From Selenomonas ruminantium subsp. ruminantium ATCC 12561 (lineage in GTDB: Bacteria > Bacillota > Negativicutes > Selenomonadales > Selenomonadaceae): a stretch of DNA of 64,000 nucleotides. Shown piece after piece: positions 16,432 through 26,598 of this stretch (positions within the stretch are counted from its first letter, which is position 1; each line of letters starts with the position of its first letter). Under the pieces are notes generated by a model. That model ran no database searches, was not told the origin of the DNA, and saw only the letters and a program-made list of their open reading frames with translations. Position numbers and translations under genes: made by a program. The stretch is taken from the NCBI RefSeq assembly GCF_000424065.1, contig NZ_AUJE01000018.1:1-64000 (forward strand), in the 5' to 3' direction.

Positions 16432-18861
16432 ATGCAGGTTTCCATTAAATGGTTAAACGATTATATAAAGTTCAACGAAACGGCTGAAGAACTGGCCGAC
16501 AAATACACGATGTCCGGCGTTCCCGTGGAAAATGTTATCCGTGCGGACGAAGGACTCGATAAAGTGGTAACGGGCCGTATCGAAAAGCTCGAAGCTCATC
16601 CGGATTCCGACCATCTGCAGATTTGCCAGATGAATGTGGGCGAGCCGGAACTCATTCAGATTATCACGGGGGCGCAGAATGTGTCCGAAGGCCAGGTTGT
16701 GCCGGTAGCTATGGTCGGTGCGCATCTGCCCAACGGCCTCCATATCAAGAAGGGCAAGCTGCGTGGCCTGCCGTCCAATGGTATGCTGTGCTCCGCAGAA
16801 GAACTCAAGATGGACCTCACCAAGCTGACGGAAGAAGAAAAGAACGGCATCTACATTCTGCCTGCTGATACGCCGGTCGGTGTGCCCGCTAAGGATGTAC
16901 TCGGCCTTGATGATGTCGTGCTCGAATTTGAACTGACGGCTAACCGTGCCGATTGCTTCAGTGTTGTCGGTCTTGTGCGTGAAGCCGCTGTGCTCACAGG
17001 CAATGAGCCGCACTATCCGGAAATCTCCGTTAAGGAAGATGATGAAGCCAAGGCTGCCGATATGATTAAAATTGGCATTGAAAGTGACCTCTGCGACCGT
17101 TTTGCCGCCCGTGTGATTAAGAATGTCAAGGTTGGCCCCTCTCCGGAATGGATGCAGCAGCGCCTCGAAGGCGCGGGCATCCGTGCCATCAACAACGTGG
17201 TCGATGTGACCAACTTTGTCATGGTGGAACTGGGCCAGCCCATGCATGCCTATGACTATGATGAAATTGCCGGACACAGCCTGACGGCCCGCCTGGCTAA
17301 AGAAGGTGAAAACCTCCATACTTTGGACGATAGCTCCCGCATTGCCAAGGGCACGGAACTCGTCATTGCCGACAGCGAAAAGCCGGCAGGCCTTGCCGGT
17401 GTAATGGGCGGTCTCGAATCAGAAGTAACGGAGAAGACTACGACCATCGTGCTCGAAGCAGCTTCCTTCAACGGGGCCAGCATCCGCCGTACTTCCCGTG
17501 CCTGCGGTTTGCACTCCGAGGCTTCGGGGCGTTTTGAACGCGGCGTGGATGTGACGGCTATTCCCCGCGCTCTTGACCGTGCCTGCCAGCTTCTGCAGGA
17601 AATGGGTGCCTGCACGGTAACGCAGGGCATGGTGGATGTATATCCAAAGCAGAAAGAGCAGACGGAAATCCATTATACAGCTGAACAGATTAACGCCCGT
17701 CTGGGTACGCAGCTCAGTGCCAGCAAGATGATGGAAATCCTCACGAGCCTGGGTTTTGCCGTACAGACGGAAGGCGAAGGCTTTGTGGCCAAGGTTCCCA
17801 CATGGCGCAATGACTGCACCTGCATGGAAGACCTCTCCGAGGAAATCTCCCGCATCTACGGCTTTGACAATATTGCTCCGACCCTGCCCTGGGGTGCTGT
17901 GATGCAGGGTAAGCAGAGCCCGCGTCAGGATTTCATCGACAAGATTAAGGAAATCCTCGTTGGTCTGGGCATGACGGAGGAACTGTCCTTCAGCTTCACG
18001 AATACCGACTTGCTGGACAAGATGCTGGTGCCGGCTGACAGCGAACTGCGCAAGGCTGTGCCCATTATGAACCCGCTGACGGATGATTATCCGCTCGTGC
18101 GCACGAGCCTGTTGACCTCCATCATGGAAAACGCTGTGCGCAACTTCTCCCGCAAGAATATGGATCTGCGTCTCTTTGATGTAGCGCCTGTATTCTTCCC
18201 AAAACAGCTGCCCGTAACGGAACAGCCCGAAGAAGTCGTAAAACTCGTTGGTCTGATGACGGGCCGCCGCAATACCGTGGGCTGGAACCAGACAAATGAC
18301 ATGATTGACTTCTACGATATGAAGGGCCTGGTCGAAGAACTGCTCAGCAGCCTCTCCATTTCCAAGTACACCGTAGAAGCCGGTGAACACTTCGCCCTGC
18401 ATCCGGGTAAGACCGCACTCTTTAAGAAGGGCCGCGAAGTCATTGCCACCCTGGGCGAACTGCATCCGCAGGCCGCAGAAAACTTCGGCATCAAGCAGAA
18501 GGTATATCTCTTTGAGATGGATGTGGAAGTACTCATGAAGTACACGGCCAAGAACTTCCATTTTGACAGCCTGCCCAAGTTCCCGGCAACTTCCCGCGAC
18601 TTGGCGATTGTGGTGGACACGGACGCCGAAGCTGGCAAGATTGAGCAGGTCATCACGAAGAACGGCGGCAAACACTTCAAGTCTGTAACGCTCTTTGATG
18701 TGTACACTGGTGAACATGTAGCTGAGGGCAAGAAGAGCTTGGCGTTTAACCTCCAGTTCCAGTCCAAGGATAAGACGCTGACCGATGAGGAAGCAGATAC
18801 GGCCTTCAATAATATTCTCAAGGCTGTGGAAAAACAATTTGGTGCTGAGCTGCGGGCATAA
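16432..18861 (+). CDS. pheT: Phenylalanine-tRNA ligase beta subunit
   Basis: The 809-residue partner of PheS, binding tRNA and editing Tyr-tRNA-Phe. Domains in order: tRNA-binding OB fold (about 40-150, with HPDSDHLQIC and TGAQNV), B3/4 editing domain (about 210-380, with NNVVDVTNFVM and GRFERGVD), B5 (about 400-480), a core catalytic-like domain, and the C-terminal FDX-ACB anticodon-binding domain (about 715-808, with FPATSRDLAIVVD). GGGAGG precedes the ATG. zapA follows nine bases later. Confidence 0.97.
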   Translation: MQVSIKWLNDYIKFNETAEELADKYTMSGVPVENVIRADEGLDKVVTGRIEKLEAHPDSDHLQICQMNVGEPELIQIITGAQNVSEGQVVPVAMVGAHLPNGLHIKKGKLRGLPSNGMLCSAEELKMDLTKLTEEEKNGIYILPADTPVGVPAKDVLGLDDVVLEFELTANRADCFSVVGLVREAAVLTGNEPHYPEISVKEDDEAKAADMIKIGIESDLCDRFAARVIKNVKVGPSPEWMQQRLEGAGIRAINNVVDVTNFVMVELGQPMHAYDYDEIAGHSLTARLAKEGENLHTLDDSSRIAKGTELVIADSEKPAGLAGVMGGLESEVTEKTTTIVLEAASFNGASIRRTSRACGLHSEASGRFERGVDVTAIPRALDRACQLLQEMGACTVTQGMVDVYPKQKEQTEIHYTAEQINARLGTQLSASKMMEILTSLGFAVQTEGEGFVAKVPTWRNDCTCMEDLSEEISRIYGFDNIAPTLPWGAVMQGKQSPRQDFIDKIKEILVGLGMTEELSFSFTNTDLLDKMLVPADSELRKAVPIMNPLTDDYPLVRTSLLTSIMENAVRNFSRKNMDLRLFDVAPVFFPKQLPVTEQPEEVVKLVGLMTGRRNTVGWNQTNDMIDFYDMKGLVEELLSSLSISKYTVEAGEHFALHPGKTALFKKGREVIATLGELHPQAAENFGIKQKVYLFEMDVEVLMKYTAKNFHFDSLPKFPATSRDLAIVVDTDAEAGKIEQVITKNGGKHFKSVTLFDVYTGEHVAEGKKSLAFNLQFQSKDKTLTDEEADTAFNNILKAVEKQFGAELRA

Positions 18862-18870
18862 GGTGATAGC

Positions 18871-19134
18871 ATGGCAGAAGAAAAAACTAACCGGCCGTCT
18901 GAACGGGTGGTTGTGGAGATTTACGGCAACAGTTATCCGCTGAAAACCGATAATCCGCAGGAGATGAAAAAACTGGCAGCTGCTGTGGATAAGAAAATGA
19001 AAGCGATGTCCCGGGCTGTGCGCAGTTTTGATGACCGTAAAATTGCTGTATTAACCGCCCTGCAGATTGCAGAGGAATATTATCAGCTCAAGAAAGATTA
19101 TGATGAGCTGATTGAACTTCTTGATGAAAAATAA
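18871..19134 (+). CDS. zapA: Cell division protein ZapA
   Basis: An 87-residue protein with the ZapA pattern: VVVEIYGNSYPLKTDNPQEMKKLAAAVDKKM near the N-terminus (read in two halves around NPQEM) and a C-terminal coiled coil IAEEYYQLKKDYDELIELLDEK. ZapA binds FtsZ and bundles protofilaments at the division ring. It lies directly after pheT, a common arrangement in Firmicutes, and the unit ends at the terminator at 19168. Confidence 0.85.
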   Translation: MAEEKTNRPSERVVVEIYGNSYPLKTDNPQEMKKLAAAVDKKMKAMSRAVRSFDDRKIAVLTALQIAEEYYQLKKDYDELIELLDEK

Positions 19135-19167
19135 CAAAATATAGCAGGAATTTTTCTCTTGCTCACG

Positions 19168-19224
19168 AATATAATCCGTAAAGTAAAGATAAAAGGCATT
19201 ACTTTACGGGTTATATTTTTTTTT
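19168..19224 (+). terminator. Terminator after pheST-zapA
   Basis: Nineteen-base arms (19168-19186 and 19199-19217), starting AATATAATCCG and ending GTTATATT with one mismatch, followed by a long T run to 19224. The chemoreceptor RBS starts immediately after, so the hairpin could also modulate that gene. Confidence 0.9.
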
Positions 19225-19240
19225 AAGGAGTGGGTAAAAT

Positions 19241-20959
19241 ATGGGGTTTATTAAAAATTTGCGGGTGGCCTATAAAATGCTGATATTAGCAGCGTTTGCT
19301 GTAATCGGTATGCTGATTATTGGCTATCAGGGATATTCGACAGCAAAAAAAGCTCAGATAGACATGGATGATAATTCCAGCTCGGTGAAATCCATCGGCT
19401 ATCTTAGCGATATGCGCTATGGCACACGCTATGCCCAGGGCATGATGATTATCATGACTACGGTAAAGGATGACCCACAGCGCATGCAGAATTTAGACAA
19501 GAAATTCCAGGAAGGTCTGAAATTCGTTGAAGATGGGATTAAGCAGTATGAAGCTGTTCCCGGGAAAACAGATGCAGTTAAGCAGGAATTAGAAGCGTAT
19601 AAATCCATTTGGGCAGCTTTGCAGAAAAACATGACCGAGGTCGTAAAACTTTGTCAGGCAGGCAAGCAGGAAGAAGGTATGGCGCTTTATAACCGCGAAG
19701 GTGCCAAATTGCTGGATCAGATGCGGCCGCATATCAATAAGATGACGGAACTGGAAAACAGCCATGCCGAAGAACTCAATAAGCAAAACGATGAAGATAC
19801 GGAAACGGCTATTCGCAATATGATTATTCAGATCCTTGTAGGGTTGATTATTATGGTTGCCGTAGCGATGTGGATTACCCGCGAAGTCGTTAATCCTGTT
19901 CAGGCGATGATGCGTTCGTTGGAACGTCTGCGCGGCGGTGACTTTAGCGACCATGCCCGTACCATTGTGCGCGGTGATGAGTTCGGTGAAATGGCAGACA
20001 AATTGGCTGAGGTTCGCATGACGCTGAACAAGCTCATGCGCAGTTCCAGCACGACTGCCGAACAACTCGCAGCATCCTCGGAAGAACTTACGGCCAGCTC
20101 CCATCAGTCGGCACAGGCATCGGAGCAGGTTGCGCAGTCCGTTACCAATGCTGCTGGTGCGGTAGCTGAACAGCAGGTGGATGTTAATGATGCGATGGAG
20201 TCCATTGAAAACGCAGTACAGGCCATTGAACGCCTAAGCAGGACAGCCAATCGGGTTTCCGAGCATGCGAACACCAGCAATAAGGCAGCTGTAGAAGGCA
20301 ATGAGGCAGTTAAACAGGCCGTCAACCAGATTAACAGTGTAGCGCAGATTGTCAACAGCTCTGCGGAAACCGTAGATAAGCTGGGACAGAGTTCACAGGA
20401 AATCGGTCAGATTGTCGAGACGATATCTTCCATTGCGGAGCAGACTAACCTTCTGGCACTTAACGCGGCTATCGAGGCTGCTCGTGCCGGTGAACATGGC
20501 CGCGGTTTTGCGGTTGTTGCCGATGAAGTGCGTAAACTGGCTGAAGCATCGCAGGAAGCTGCCAAGCAGATTACCGGTCTTATCAGCGGGATTCAGTCGG
20601 AAACCGCAGCAGCCGTTTCCTCCATGCAAAAGGGCAGTGCTGCTGTTAAAGAAGGTACGGCATCCGTTGAACAGCTTCGCGATACCTTTAAGAGCATTTA
20701 TGATGCCGCTTTGGGCGTAGCTAAACAGGCTGAAGAAATGACTAGAGAACTGCATGTTGTTGAGCAGGATACCCAGAATATCAAGGAAAAATCTGGGGAG
20801 ATTTTGCAAAAAGGCGGTATGGTAGCTTCGGAAATGGAAAGCGTATCTGCTGCTTCTGAAGAACAGTCGGCATCTGCTTCGGAAATTGCCGATGCCAGCT
20901 CGTCCCTGGCTAATCTGGCGCAGAATCTGCAGAACTCCCTGCAGAAGTTTAAGTTCTAA
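19241..20959 (+). CDS. Methyl-accepting chemotaxis protein
   Basis: A 572-residue transmembrane chemoreceptor. N-terminal helix (about 12-33), a periplasmic four-helix-bundle sensor (about 35-190), a second membrane helix (about 190-212), HAMP (about 213-265), then a long cytoplasmic coiled coil. The hairpin tip [30 protein letters not shown] lies near residues 395-425 and contacts CheA/CheW (motif quoted in two parts: [38 protein letters not shown]). The ligand is unknown. AAGGAG lies ten bases before the ATG. No other chemotaxis genes are nearby. Confidence 0.95.
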   Translation: MGFIKNLRVAYKMLILAAFAVIGMLIIGYQGYSTAKKAQIDMDDNSSSVKSIGYLSDMRYGTRYAQGMMIIMTTVKDDPQRMQNLDKKFQEGLKFVEDGIKQYEAVPGKTDAVKQELEAYKSIWAALQKNMTEVVKLCQAGKQEEGMALYNREGAKLLDQMRPHINKMTELENSHAEELNKQNDEDTETAIRNMIIQILVGLIIMVAVAMWITREVVNPVQAMMRSLERLRGGDFSDHARTIVRGDEFGEMADKLAEVRMTLNKLMRSSSTTAEQLAASSEELTASSHQSAQASEQVAQSVTNAAGAVAEQQVDVNDAMESIENAVQAIERLSRTANRVSEHANTSNKAAVEGNEAVKQAVNQINSVAQIVNSSAETVDKLGQSSQEIGQIVETISSIAEQTNLLALNAAIEAARAGEHGRGFAVVADEVRKLAEASQEAAKQITGLISGIQSETAAAVSSMQKGSAAVKEGTASVEQLRDTFKSIYDAALGVAKQAEEMTRELHVVEQDTQNIKEKSGEILQKGGMVASEMESVSAASEEQSASASEIADASSSLANLAQNLQNSLQKFKF

Positions 20960-20974
20960 AGTTGAATTTATGCT

Positions 20975-21009
20975 AAAAAAGTGGGAACCTTTTGAGGCTC
21001 CCACTTTTT
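20975..21009. terminator. Bidirectional terminator between the chemoreceptor and dapL
   Basis: AAAAAGTGGGAACC pairs with GGCTCCCACTTTTT; A and T runs on both sides suit both convergent genes. Confidence 0.9.
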
Positions 21010-21021
21010 CGTGTGCTTAAA

Positions 21022-22257
21022 TCAGATATGCAATTGATTCTTGATGCGTTCCACAGCGCGGACGGTATTTTCGCGGTTGCCAAAGGCGGTAAGACGGAAA
21101 TAACCTTCACCACAGGGGCCGAAACCGGCGCCTGGCGTGCCCACGATATGGACTTCAGTCAGGAGCTTATCGAAGAAATCCCAGGAGGGCATGTTGTCCG
21201 GCGTTTTGAGCCAGATATAAGGCGCGTTGACACCGCCATAAGCCTTTATGCCGGCAGCCTGCAGACCTTCGCGGATGATGCGGGCATTTTCCATGTAGTA
21301 GCCAATGGTTTCCTTGACCTGTTTCTGGCCTTCTTCCGTGTAGATGGCCGCAGCACCTCGCTGAACGATGTATGCAGTGCCGTTGAATTTGGTGGTGTGG
21401 CGGCGGTTCCAAAGCTTGTTGAATTCGACAAGGCTGCCATCGGCAGCGCGGCCTTTGACGGTCTTGGGGATAATGGTATAACCACAACGGGTACCTGTAA
21501 AGCCGGCGGTTTTGGAGAAGGAACGGAATTCAATAGCAACGTCTTTTGCTCCTTCGATTTCATAGATGGAGCGGGGAACATCGTCTTCGGTGATATAGGC
21601 AGCATAAGCCGCGTCAAACAGAATTACCGATTCATTTTCACGGGCATAATCCACCCATTTCTTCAGTTCTGCGCGGGAAAGGGTAGTGCCCGTGGGGTTG
21701 TTGGGGCAGCAGAGGTAAATCATATCTACACGCTCTTTAGGCAGTGCCGGAGCAAAATCGTTGCTGGCATCACAGGGCAGATAGGTAACGCCGGCAAAGT
21801 GACCATCTTCATTTAATGTGCCGGTACGCCCTGCCATAACATTGGTGTCTAAATATACCGGATATACCGGGTCGGTAATGGCTACATGATTATCCGTACC
21901 AAAGATTTCCTGAATATTGCCGCAGTCGCTCTTGGAGCCATCGCTGATGAAGATTTCATCGCTTGCAATTTCAATACCCCGGGCTTTGTAGTTGTGTTCG
22001 ATAATGGCATCCGTGAGGAAACTGTAACCCTGTTCCGGACCATAGCCGCGGAAGGTATCGGCATTTGCCAGTTCATCGACAGCCTTATGCATAGCTTCGA
22101 TGCAGGCAGGGGGCAGGGGCTGGGTAACATCACCAATGCCCAGACGGATGATGTCTGCTTCGGGATTAGCTTCCTTAAAGGCTGCTACCCGGCGGGCGAT
22201 TTCCGCAAAGAGATAACTGCCGGGGAGTTTCAGATAATTGTCGTTGATTGTAGCCAT
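21022..22257 (-). CDS. dapL: LL-diaminopimelate aminotransferase
   Basis: Converts tetrahydrodipicolinate directly to LL-diaminopimelate, the short route to lysine and peptidoglycan. The 411-residue fold-type I PLP enzyme starts [20 protein letters not shown], typical of DapL, with [37 protein letters not shown] and the PLP lysine in [18 protein letters not shown] at 22257 follows GGAGG by seven bases; the frame extends to 22284 without an RBS. It is transcribed alone, convergent with the chemoreceptor gene. Confidence 0.95.
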   Translation of the reverse strand: MATINDNYLKLPGSYLFAEIARRVAAFKEANPEADIIRLGIGDVTQPLPPACIEAMHKAVDELANADTFRGYGPEQGYSFLTDAIIEHNYKARGIEIASDEIFISDGSKSDCGNIQEIFGTDNHVAITDPVYPVYLDTNVMAGRTGTLNEDGHFAGVTYLPCDASNDFAPALPKERVDMIYLCCPNNPTGTTLSRAELKKWVDYARENESVILFDAAYAAYITEDDVPRSIYEIEGAKDVAIEFRSFSKTAGFTGTRCGYTIIPKTVKGRAADGSLVEFNKLWNRRHTTKFNGTAYIVQRGAAAIYTEEGQKQVKETIGYYMENARIIREGLQAAGIKAYGGVNAPYIWLKTPDNMPSWDFFDKLLTEVHIVGTPGAGFGPCGEGYFRLTAFGNRENTVRAVERIKNQLHI

Positions 22258-22342
22258 ATAAACCTCCAATAGAATTGTTCTCAATATAACTTTTGGGTAT
22301 ATTATATCATGTTTCTATAACAAATCAATAGGTAAATGCAAG

Positions 22343-22380
22343 AAAAAGATGACTGCGCACAGCGAAGCGCAGTCATCTTT
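22343..22380 (-). terminator. Terminator of the carboxyltransferase gene
   Basis: Perfect 14-base arms (22345-22358 and 22367-22380, AAAGATGACTGCGC and its complement). On the minus strand the hairpin is followed by TTTTTCTT. It also separates the gene from dapL. Confidence 0.9.
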
Positions 22381-22410
22381 GACTTAGTGATATACAGGTG
22401 GGTGTTCAGT

Positions 22411-23799
22411 TTAGGAACGTTTGTAAGCCGTAACTTTCTGATAGTGTTTCTGGAAGAATTCTTCAGCAACCTGCGGGAACAGAGCATAGGAGAGAACATC
22501 TTCTTCAGAAGGATTGAGGAAGCCTTTTTCCTTGAGTTCTGCTTCGAATTCAGCAAACGTCTTGGCCTTTGCATCTTCTACAGAGCAATCTTCGATGATG
22601 TCTTCCGGAGCAATGCCCAGTGTCTTGGTAAGGAAGTCTCTGTCGATAGCAACCGGCGTACGGCCGAACTTACCACGAGCCAAATCCTTGAATTCTTTCG
22701 GTACCATCTTATAGCGTTCGCCGCTCATGACATTGAAGGTAGCCATGGTGCCCACAATCTGGGAAGACGGGGTAACGAGAGGAGGATAGCCAAGATCTTT
22801 GCGCACGCGCGGCATTTCGTCCAGCAGTTCCTGATATTTGTCTTCCATGCCGGCTTCTTTGAGCTGGTTGGCCAGATTAGAGAGCATACCGCCCGGAATC
22901 TGGAAGTCCAGTACGTTGGGGTTGATATCGAAATAACCTTTGAGGTTGAATTCGTTGATTACGCGTTTCTTGACTTCGAGGAAGTGCTTGGAAATCGGCG
23001 TGAGTTTCTGTACGTCAATGCCCGTGTCGTATGGCGTGCCTTCAAGCGCACGAACCATGGTTTCCGTGCAGGGCTGAGACGTATCCGAGGAGAAGGGTGC
23101 CAAAGCCGTATCAATGATATCGACACCAGCTTCAACGGCTTTGAGATAGGTAGCATGACCAAAACCGGAGGTGCAGTGCGTATGCAGTTCGACAGGAATA
23201 TCCAAAGCAGCTTTCAGTTTCTTAACCAAATCTTCAGCAACATAGGGCTTCAAGAGGCCGGACATATCCTTGATGCAGACGGAGTTGCAGCCCATGTCCT
23301 GAAGTTCCTTAGCCAGCTCAACGAACTTTTCGTTGGTATGCACCGGGCTGATGGTATATACGAGACAGCCCTGTACTTCCGGTTTTTCCGGGCAAGCCAA
23401 TGCAGCTTCAATAGCCACTTTCAGGTTGCGCACATCGTTGAGGGCATCGAAGATACGGAATACACCAACGCCATGAGCAGATGCATGACGGACAAATTTT
23501 TCAACGACGTCATTGGAGTAGTGGTTATAGCCAAGCAGATTCTGACCACGGAGCAACATCTGAATCGGTGTATTGAGGTTAGCCTTTAAGGTATCCAAAC
23601 GTTCCCAAGGGTCCTCACCCAAGAAACGCAGGCAAGTATCGAAGGTAGCTCCGCCCCATGCTTCCAAAGCCTTGTAGCCTACGGAATCCAAAGCTTTGAG
23701 CTGTGGGAGCATATCCTCGATGCGCATACGAGTAGCACACAGAGACTGATGGCCGTCACGCAGTACGGTTTCCATGATTTTGACAGGTTTCTTTGCCAT
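22411..23799 (-). CDS. oadA: Carboxyltransferase (oxaloacetate decarboxylase alpha / PycB-like)
   Basis: A 462-residue biotin-dependent carboxyltransferase. It has the DRDG-like VLRDGHQSLCATRMR metal and pyruvate site, WGGATFDTCLRFLGEDPWERL, MLLRGQNLLGY, the carboxylated-lysine region NSVCIKDMSGLL and the metal ligands in ELHTHCTSGFGHATY. It ends without the biotinyl domain (no AMKM), so a separate biotin carrier must exist elsewhere. ATG at 23799 is nine bases after GAGGAGA. It may supply the alpha subunit for the beta/gamma pair at 3.1-4.6 kb, or act in transcarboxylation or pyruvate carboxylation. The substrate is not settled by sequence. Confidence 0.85.
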   Translation of the reverse strand: MAKKPVKIMETVLRDGHQSLCATRMRIEDMLPQLKALDSVGYKALEAWGGATFDTCLRFLGEDPWERLDTLKANLNTPIQMLLRGQNLLGYNHYSNDVVEKFVRHASAHGVGVFRIFDALNDVRNLKVAIEAALACPEKPEVQGCLVYTISPVHTNEKFVELAKELQDMGCNSVCIKDMSGLLKPYVAEDLVKKLKAALDIPVELHTHCTSGFGHATYLKAVEAGVDIIDTALAPFSSDTSQPCTETMVRALEGTPYDTGIDVQKLTPISKHFLEVKKRVINEFNLKGYFDINPNVLDFQIPGGMLSNLANQLKEAGMEDKYQELLDEMPRVRKDLGYPPLVTPSSQIVGTMATFNVMSGERYKMVPKEFKDLARGKFGRTPVAIDRDFLTKTLGIAPEDIIEDCSVEDAKAKTFAEFEAELKEKGFLNPSEEDVLSYALFPQVAEEFFQKHYQKVTAYKRS

Positions 23800-23948
23800 A
23801 ACTAACACTCTCCTCTAAATTATTAACGCATAATTATAAGTTATGCGTATTAATTCGTGATAAGCTGAAAAAACAATAGAATAAAGCCGCCATACATGGC
23901 GTAAATACTAGGTTTTTGGAGCTATAAAATCATTAACATCACAAGCAT

Positions 23949-23977
23949 AGTATAGGTGCTAATTATGGCTTTGTCAA
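23949..23977 (-). promoter_or_regulatory. Promoter of the carboxyltransferase gene
   Basis: On the minus strand TTGACA (23977-23972) and TATACT (23954-23949) are spaced by exactly 17 bases. The resulting leader of about 140 bases contains two palindromes, CGCCATACATGGCG at 23888-23901 and ACGCATAA/TTATGCGT at 23826-23849, which are candidate operators or RNA hairpins. Confidence 0.75.
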
Positions 23978-24125
23978 TGTAAAATGTGATTTTTTTCTCA
24001 ATCTATAACTAATTGGAATGATAGATAGAGATTATTGTAAAATGTATACAATTTAGGTATGGTGTAAATTATCACAAACAGGCAGAAAGTTTTTTTTATG
24101 AACTATTGGTTTTTTATGCATACAT

Positions 24126-24134
24126 TGGTATAAT
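24126..24134 (+). promoter_or_regulatory. Extended -10 promoter for the ACT-PFL genes
   Basis: TTGGTATAAT with a perfect TATAAT at 24129-24134 and an upstream TGG. No strong -35 is seen. The start would be near 24141, leaving a leader of about 88 bases that contains the CACATTGT/ACAATGTG palindrome. Confidence 0.6.
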
Positions 24135-24228
24135 GATTGTGTGGTTAATAAGCTACTTTGTGTTGACACATTGTTCTATGTTTACACAATGTGCAGGTAA
24201 ATTTGGAATTGTAAGGAGAAATGTGTAA

Positions 24229-24498
24229 ATGAAACTTGTAGTAACAGTCGTAGGCAAAGACCGTGTAGGCATTATCGCCATGGTTAGCCAGATTTTGGCC
24301 GAGAACAATGTCAACATTTTGTCTATCAATCAGAATATCCTTGACGGCTATTTCAACATGATTCTGATTGCGGAAATCAGCAGCAGCAAGATTAAGCTGG
24401 TGGATTTGCAGAAGAAACTCAAGGAAAGCGGTCAGGAAATCAATGTGGATATCAAGGCACAGCATGCCGATATCTTCAATGTAATGCATAATATCTGA
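24229..24498 (+). CDS. ACT domain protein (UPF0237 family)
   Basis: An 89-residue single ACT-like domain: KLVVTVVGKDRVGIIAMVSQIL at the start (VGKDRVGI is typical of the glycine-cleavage-regulator-like ACT subgroup), then NILSINQNILDGYFNMILI. ACT domains bind small molecules, often amino acids, and dimerise. AAGGAG precedes the ATG. It is followed 30 bases later by the PFL/UPF0210 gene; this pair is conserved in many Firmicutes, with unknown function. Confidence 0.85.
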   Translation: MKLVVTVVGKDRVGIIAMVSQILAENNVNILSINQNILDGYFNMILIAEISSSKIKLVDLQKKLKESGQEINVDIKAQHADIFNVMHNI

Positions 24499-24528
24499 TG
24501 TGACGTTGACTTCTAGGAGGATATATTC

Positions 24529-25890
24529 TTGATTAGCATAGACGATATCATTGAAACAAATGAGATGATTACGGAGAACAAATTGGATGTGCGTACCATT
24601 ACCATGGGGATTTCCCTGCGGGATTGTGCTCACCCCAATATGGAACAGTTCTGCCGTAATGTATACGACAAAATTACGAAATCCGCAGAATTTCTCGTGA
24701 AGACTGGTGAGGATATCGAAGCGGAGTACGGTATTCCCATCATTCATAAGCGTGTATCGGTAACGCCGATTGCCATTGCCGCTGATGCCTGCAAGACGGA
24801 TACCTATGTGCCGGTGGCTGAGGCTATGGATCGAGCTGCCAAGGAAATCGGTGTGAATTTTATTGGTGGTTTTTCGGCATTGGTCGAAAAAGGTTTTACC
24901 AATGGTGATCGCATTTTGATTAACTCCATTCCGCAGGCATTAGCAACGACGGATGTGGTTTGTTCATCCGTAAATCTTGGTTCGACGAAAACCGGTATCA
25001 ATATGGATTGTGTTCGCGAAATGGGCGAGGTCATCAAGCGTACGGCGGAACTTACCCGTGATAATGATGCTTTGGGCTGTGCCAAGTTGGTTGTATTCTG
25101 CAATGCTCCTGGAGATAATCCCTTTATGGCGGGCGCATTCCATGGTGTCAGCGAAGCGGATAAGGTGGTCAGCGTCGGTGTCAGCGGCCCAGGCGTGGTA
25201 AAGCATGCGCTAGAAGCCAAGAAAGGCGCAGATTTTACCGAAGTTGCCGAAACCATCAAAAAGACGGCGTTTAAGATTACCCGCGTAGGCCAGTTGGTTG
25301 CTCGTGAAGCGTCCAAGCGTCTGGGGGTGCCCTTTGGTATCATAGACCTGTCTCTGGCACCGACGCCGGCAGTGGGTGACAGCGTGGCGCGTATCATTGA
25401 AGAAATGGGGATTGAGAGCTGCGGTGCTCCAGGTACGACAGCGGCACTGGCGCTCCTCAACGATGCCGTGAAAAAGGGCGGACTGATGGCTTCTTCCCAT
25501 GTTGGCGGCCTGTCCGGTGCGTTCATTCCGGTAAGTGAGGACGAAGGCATGATTAATGCCATTAAGACCGGCAGCCTGTCCTTGGAAAAACTCGAAGCCA
25601 TGACCTGTGTCTGCTCCGTTGGTCTTGATATGATTGCCATTGAGGGCGATACGAGCGCGGCTACGATTTCTGGCATTATTGCGGACGAAGCAGCCATCGG
25701 TATGATTAACAACAAGACCACGGCTGTCCGTGTTATTCCGGTTCCGGGCAAGAAGGTGGGCGACATGGTGGAATTCGGTGGCCTTCTGGGGTACTGTCCC
25801 ATTGTGCCTGTGCGCAATCAGTACAGCTCTGCGGCATTCATTGCCCGCGGCGGCCGGATTCCGGCTCCAATTCGGAGTTTGACAAACTAA
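24529..25890 (+). CDS. PFL family protein (UPF0210/DUF711)
   Basis: A 453-residue cytoplasmic protein of the UPF0210 family, related in fold to pyruvate formate-lyase-like barrels but without the glycyl-radical and Cys-Cys active site, so no enzyme function is claimed. Typical segments are [46 protein letters not shown] and [14 protein letters not shown]. The start is TTG at 24529, eight bases after AGGAGG at 24515-24520. It forms a two-gene unit with the ACT protein, which may regulate it. Confidence 0.85.
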   Translation: MISIDDIIETNEMITENKLDVRTITMGISLRDCAHPNMEQFCRNVYDKITKSAEFLVKTGEDIEAEYGIPIIHKRVSVTPIAIAADACKTDTYVPVAEAMDRAAKEIGVNFIGGFSALVEKGFTNGDRILINSIPQALATTDVVCSSVNLGSTKTGINMDCVREMGEVIKRTAELTRDNDALGCAKLVVFCNAPGDNPFMAGAFHGVSEADKVVSVGVSGPGVVKHALEAKKGADFTEVAETIKKTAFKITRVGQLVAREASKRLGVPFGIIDLSLAPTPAVGDSVARIIEEMGIESCGAPGTTAALALLNDAVKKGGLMASSHVGGLSGAFIPVSEDEGMINAIKTGSLSLEKLEAMTCVCSVGLDMIAIEGDTSAATISGIIADEAAIGMINNKTTAVRVIPVPGKKVGDMVEFGGLLGYCPIVPVRNQYSSAAFIARGGRIPAPIRSLTN

Positions 25891-25898
25891 TAGATTAT

Positions 25899-25926
25899 GC
25901 CTTCCCCTTTGGGGAAGGTTTATATT
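25899..25926 (+). terminator. Weak terminator-like hairpin before nth
   Basis: CCTTCCCC and GGGGAAGG pair around TTT, followed by a loose T-rich TTTATATTTA. It may reduce readthrough from the PFL gene into nth. Confidence 0.5.
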
Positions 25927-25938
25927 TAGGAGAATATT

Positions 25939-26577
25939 ATGCGTGTTACGAAGAAGATTAAGGAAGAACAGATACGCATTTTAGGGGAAGTCTATAAAGA
26001 TACAAAGCCAGCCTTGATATTTCGCAACCCCTTTGAACTCTTGATTGCGGTAATCCTGTCGGCCCAATGTACCGATAAGCGCGTGAATGTGACTACGGCC
26101 CGGTTGTTTCAGAAAGCGGCCACCCCAGAGGAAATCCTCTCTCTGGGGCTGGCGTCTTTAGAAGAGGAAATTCGTGACTGCGGATTGTTTCGCAACAAGG
26201 CTAAGAACATTATGGCAACCTGTCAGATCCTCTGCGAGGCGTATGGCGGTGAAGTTCCCGCAGATTTTGAAAAACTGCAGGAACTTCCCGGTGTGGGGCG
26301 CAAGACCGCCAATGTGGTCATGAGTGTGGGCTTTGATGTCCCGGCGATTGCGGTGGATACGCATGTGTTTCGTGTAAGCAATCGTCTAAAACTGGCTGTA
26401 GGTGATACGCCACTGGCTGTGGAACAGGGACTTATGAAGGCAATCCCAAAAGATAAATGGTCAGCGGCCCATCATTGGCTTATTTGGCATGGGCGGAATG
26501 TCTGCAAGGCGCGCAAGCCGTTATGCAATGCGTGTCCTCTGGCAGAAGTATGTCCAAGTTGTGAACCGCTGGCATGA
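25939..26577 (+). CDS. nth: Endonuclease III
   Basis: DNA glycosylase/AP lyase for oxidised pyrimidines. The 212-residue product has the expected length, the helix-hairpin-helix LPGVGRKTANVVMS with the catalytic lysine near residue 122, VDTHVFRVSNRL with the catalytic aspartate near residue 140, and the C-terminal [4Fe-4S] motif C-x6-C-x2-C-x5-C (CKARKPLCNACPLAEVC). GGAG lies shortly before the ATG at 25939. The next gene starts 21 bases downstream. Confidence 0.96.
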   Translation: MRVTKKIKEEQIRILGEVYKDTKPALIFRNPFELLIAVILSAQCTDKRVNVTTARLFQKAATPEEILSLGLASLEEEIRDCGLFRNKAKNIMATCQILCEAYGGEVPADFEKLQELPGVGRKTANVVMSVGFDVPAIAVDTHVFRVSNRLKLAVGDTPLAVEQGLMKAIPKDKWSAAHHWLIWHGRNVCKARKPLCNACPLAEVCPSCEPLA

Positions 26578-26598
26578 GCATAGAAGTGAGATGAGAGC

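Larger units (their letters stand above)
23800..24228. other. Intergenic divergent promoter region
   Basis: This 429-base AT-rich stretch separates the divergent oadA and ACT genes and holds no credible gene. Besides the oadA promoter it carries the ACT-gene promoter and a palindrome CACATTGT (24167-24174) with ACAATGTG (24186-24193), placed between that promoter and the ACT start codon. Confidence 0.7.
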
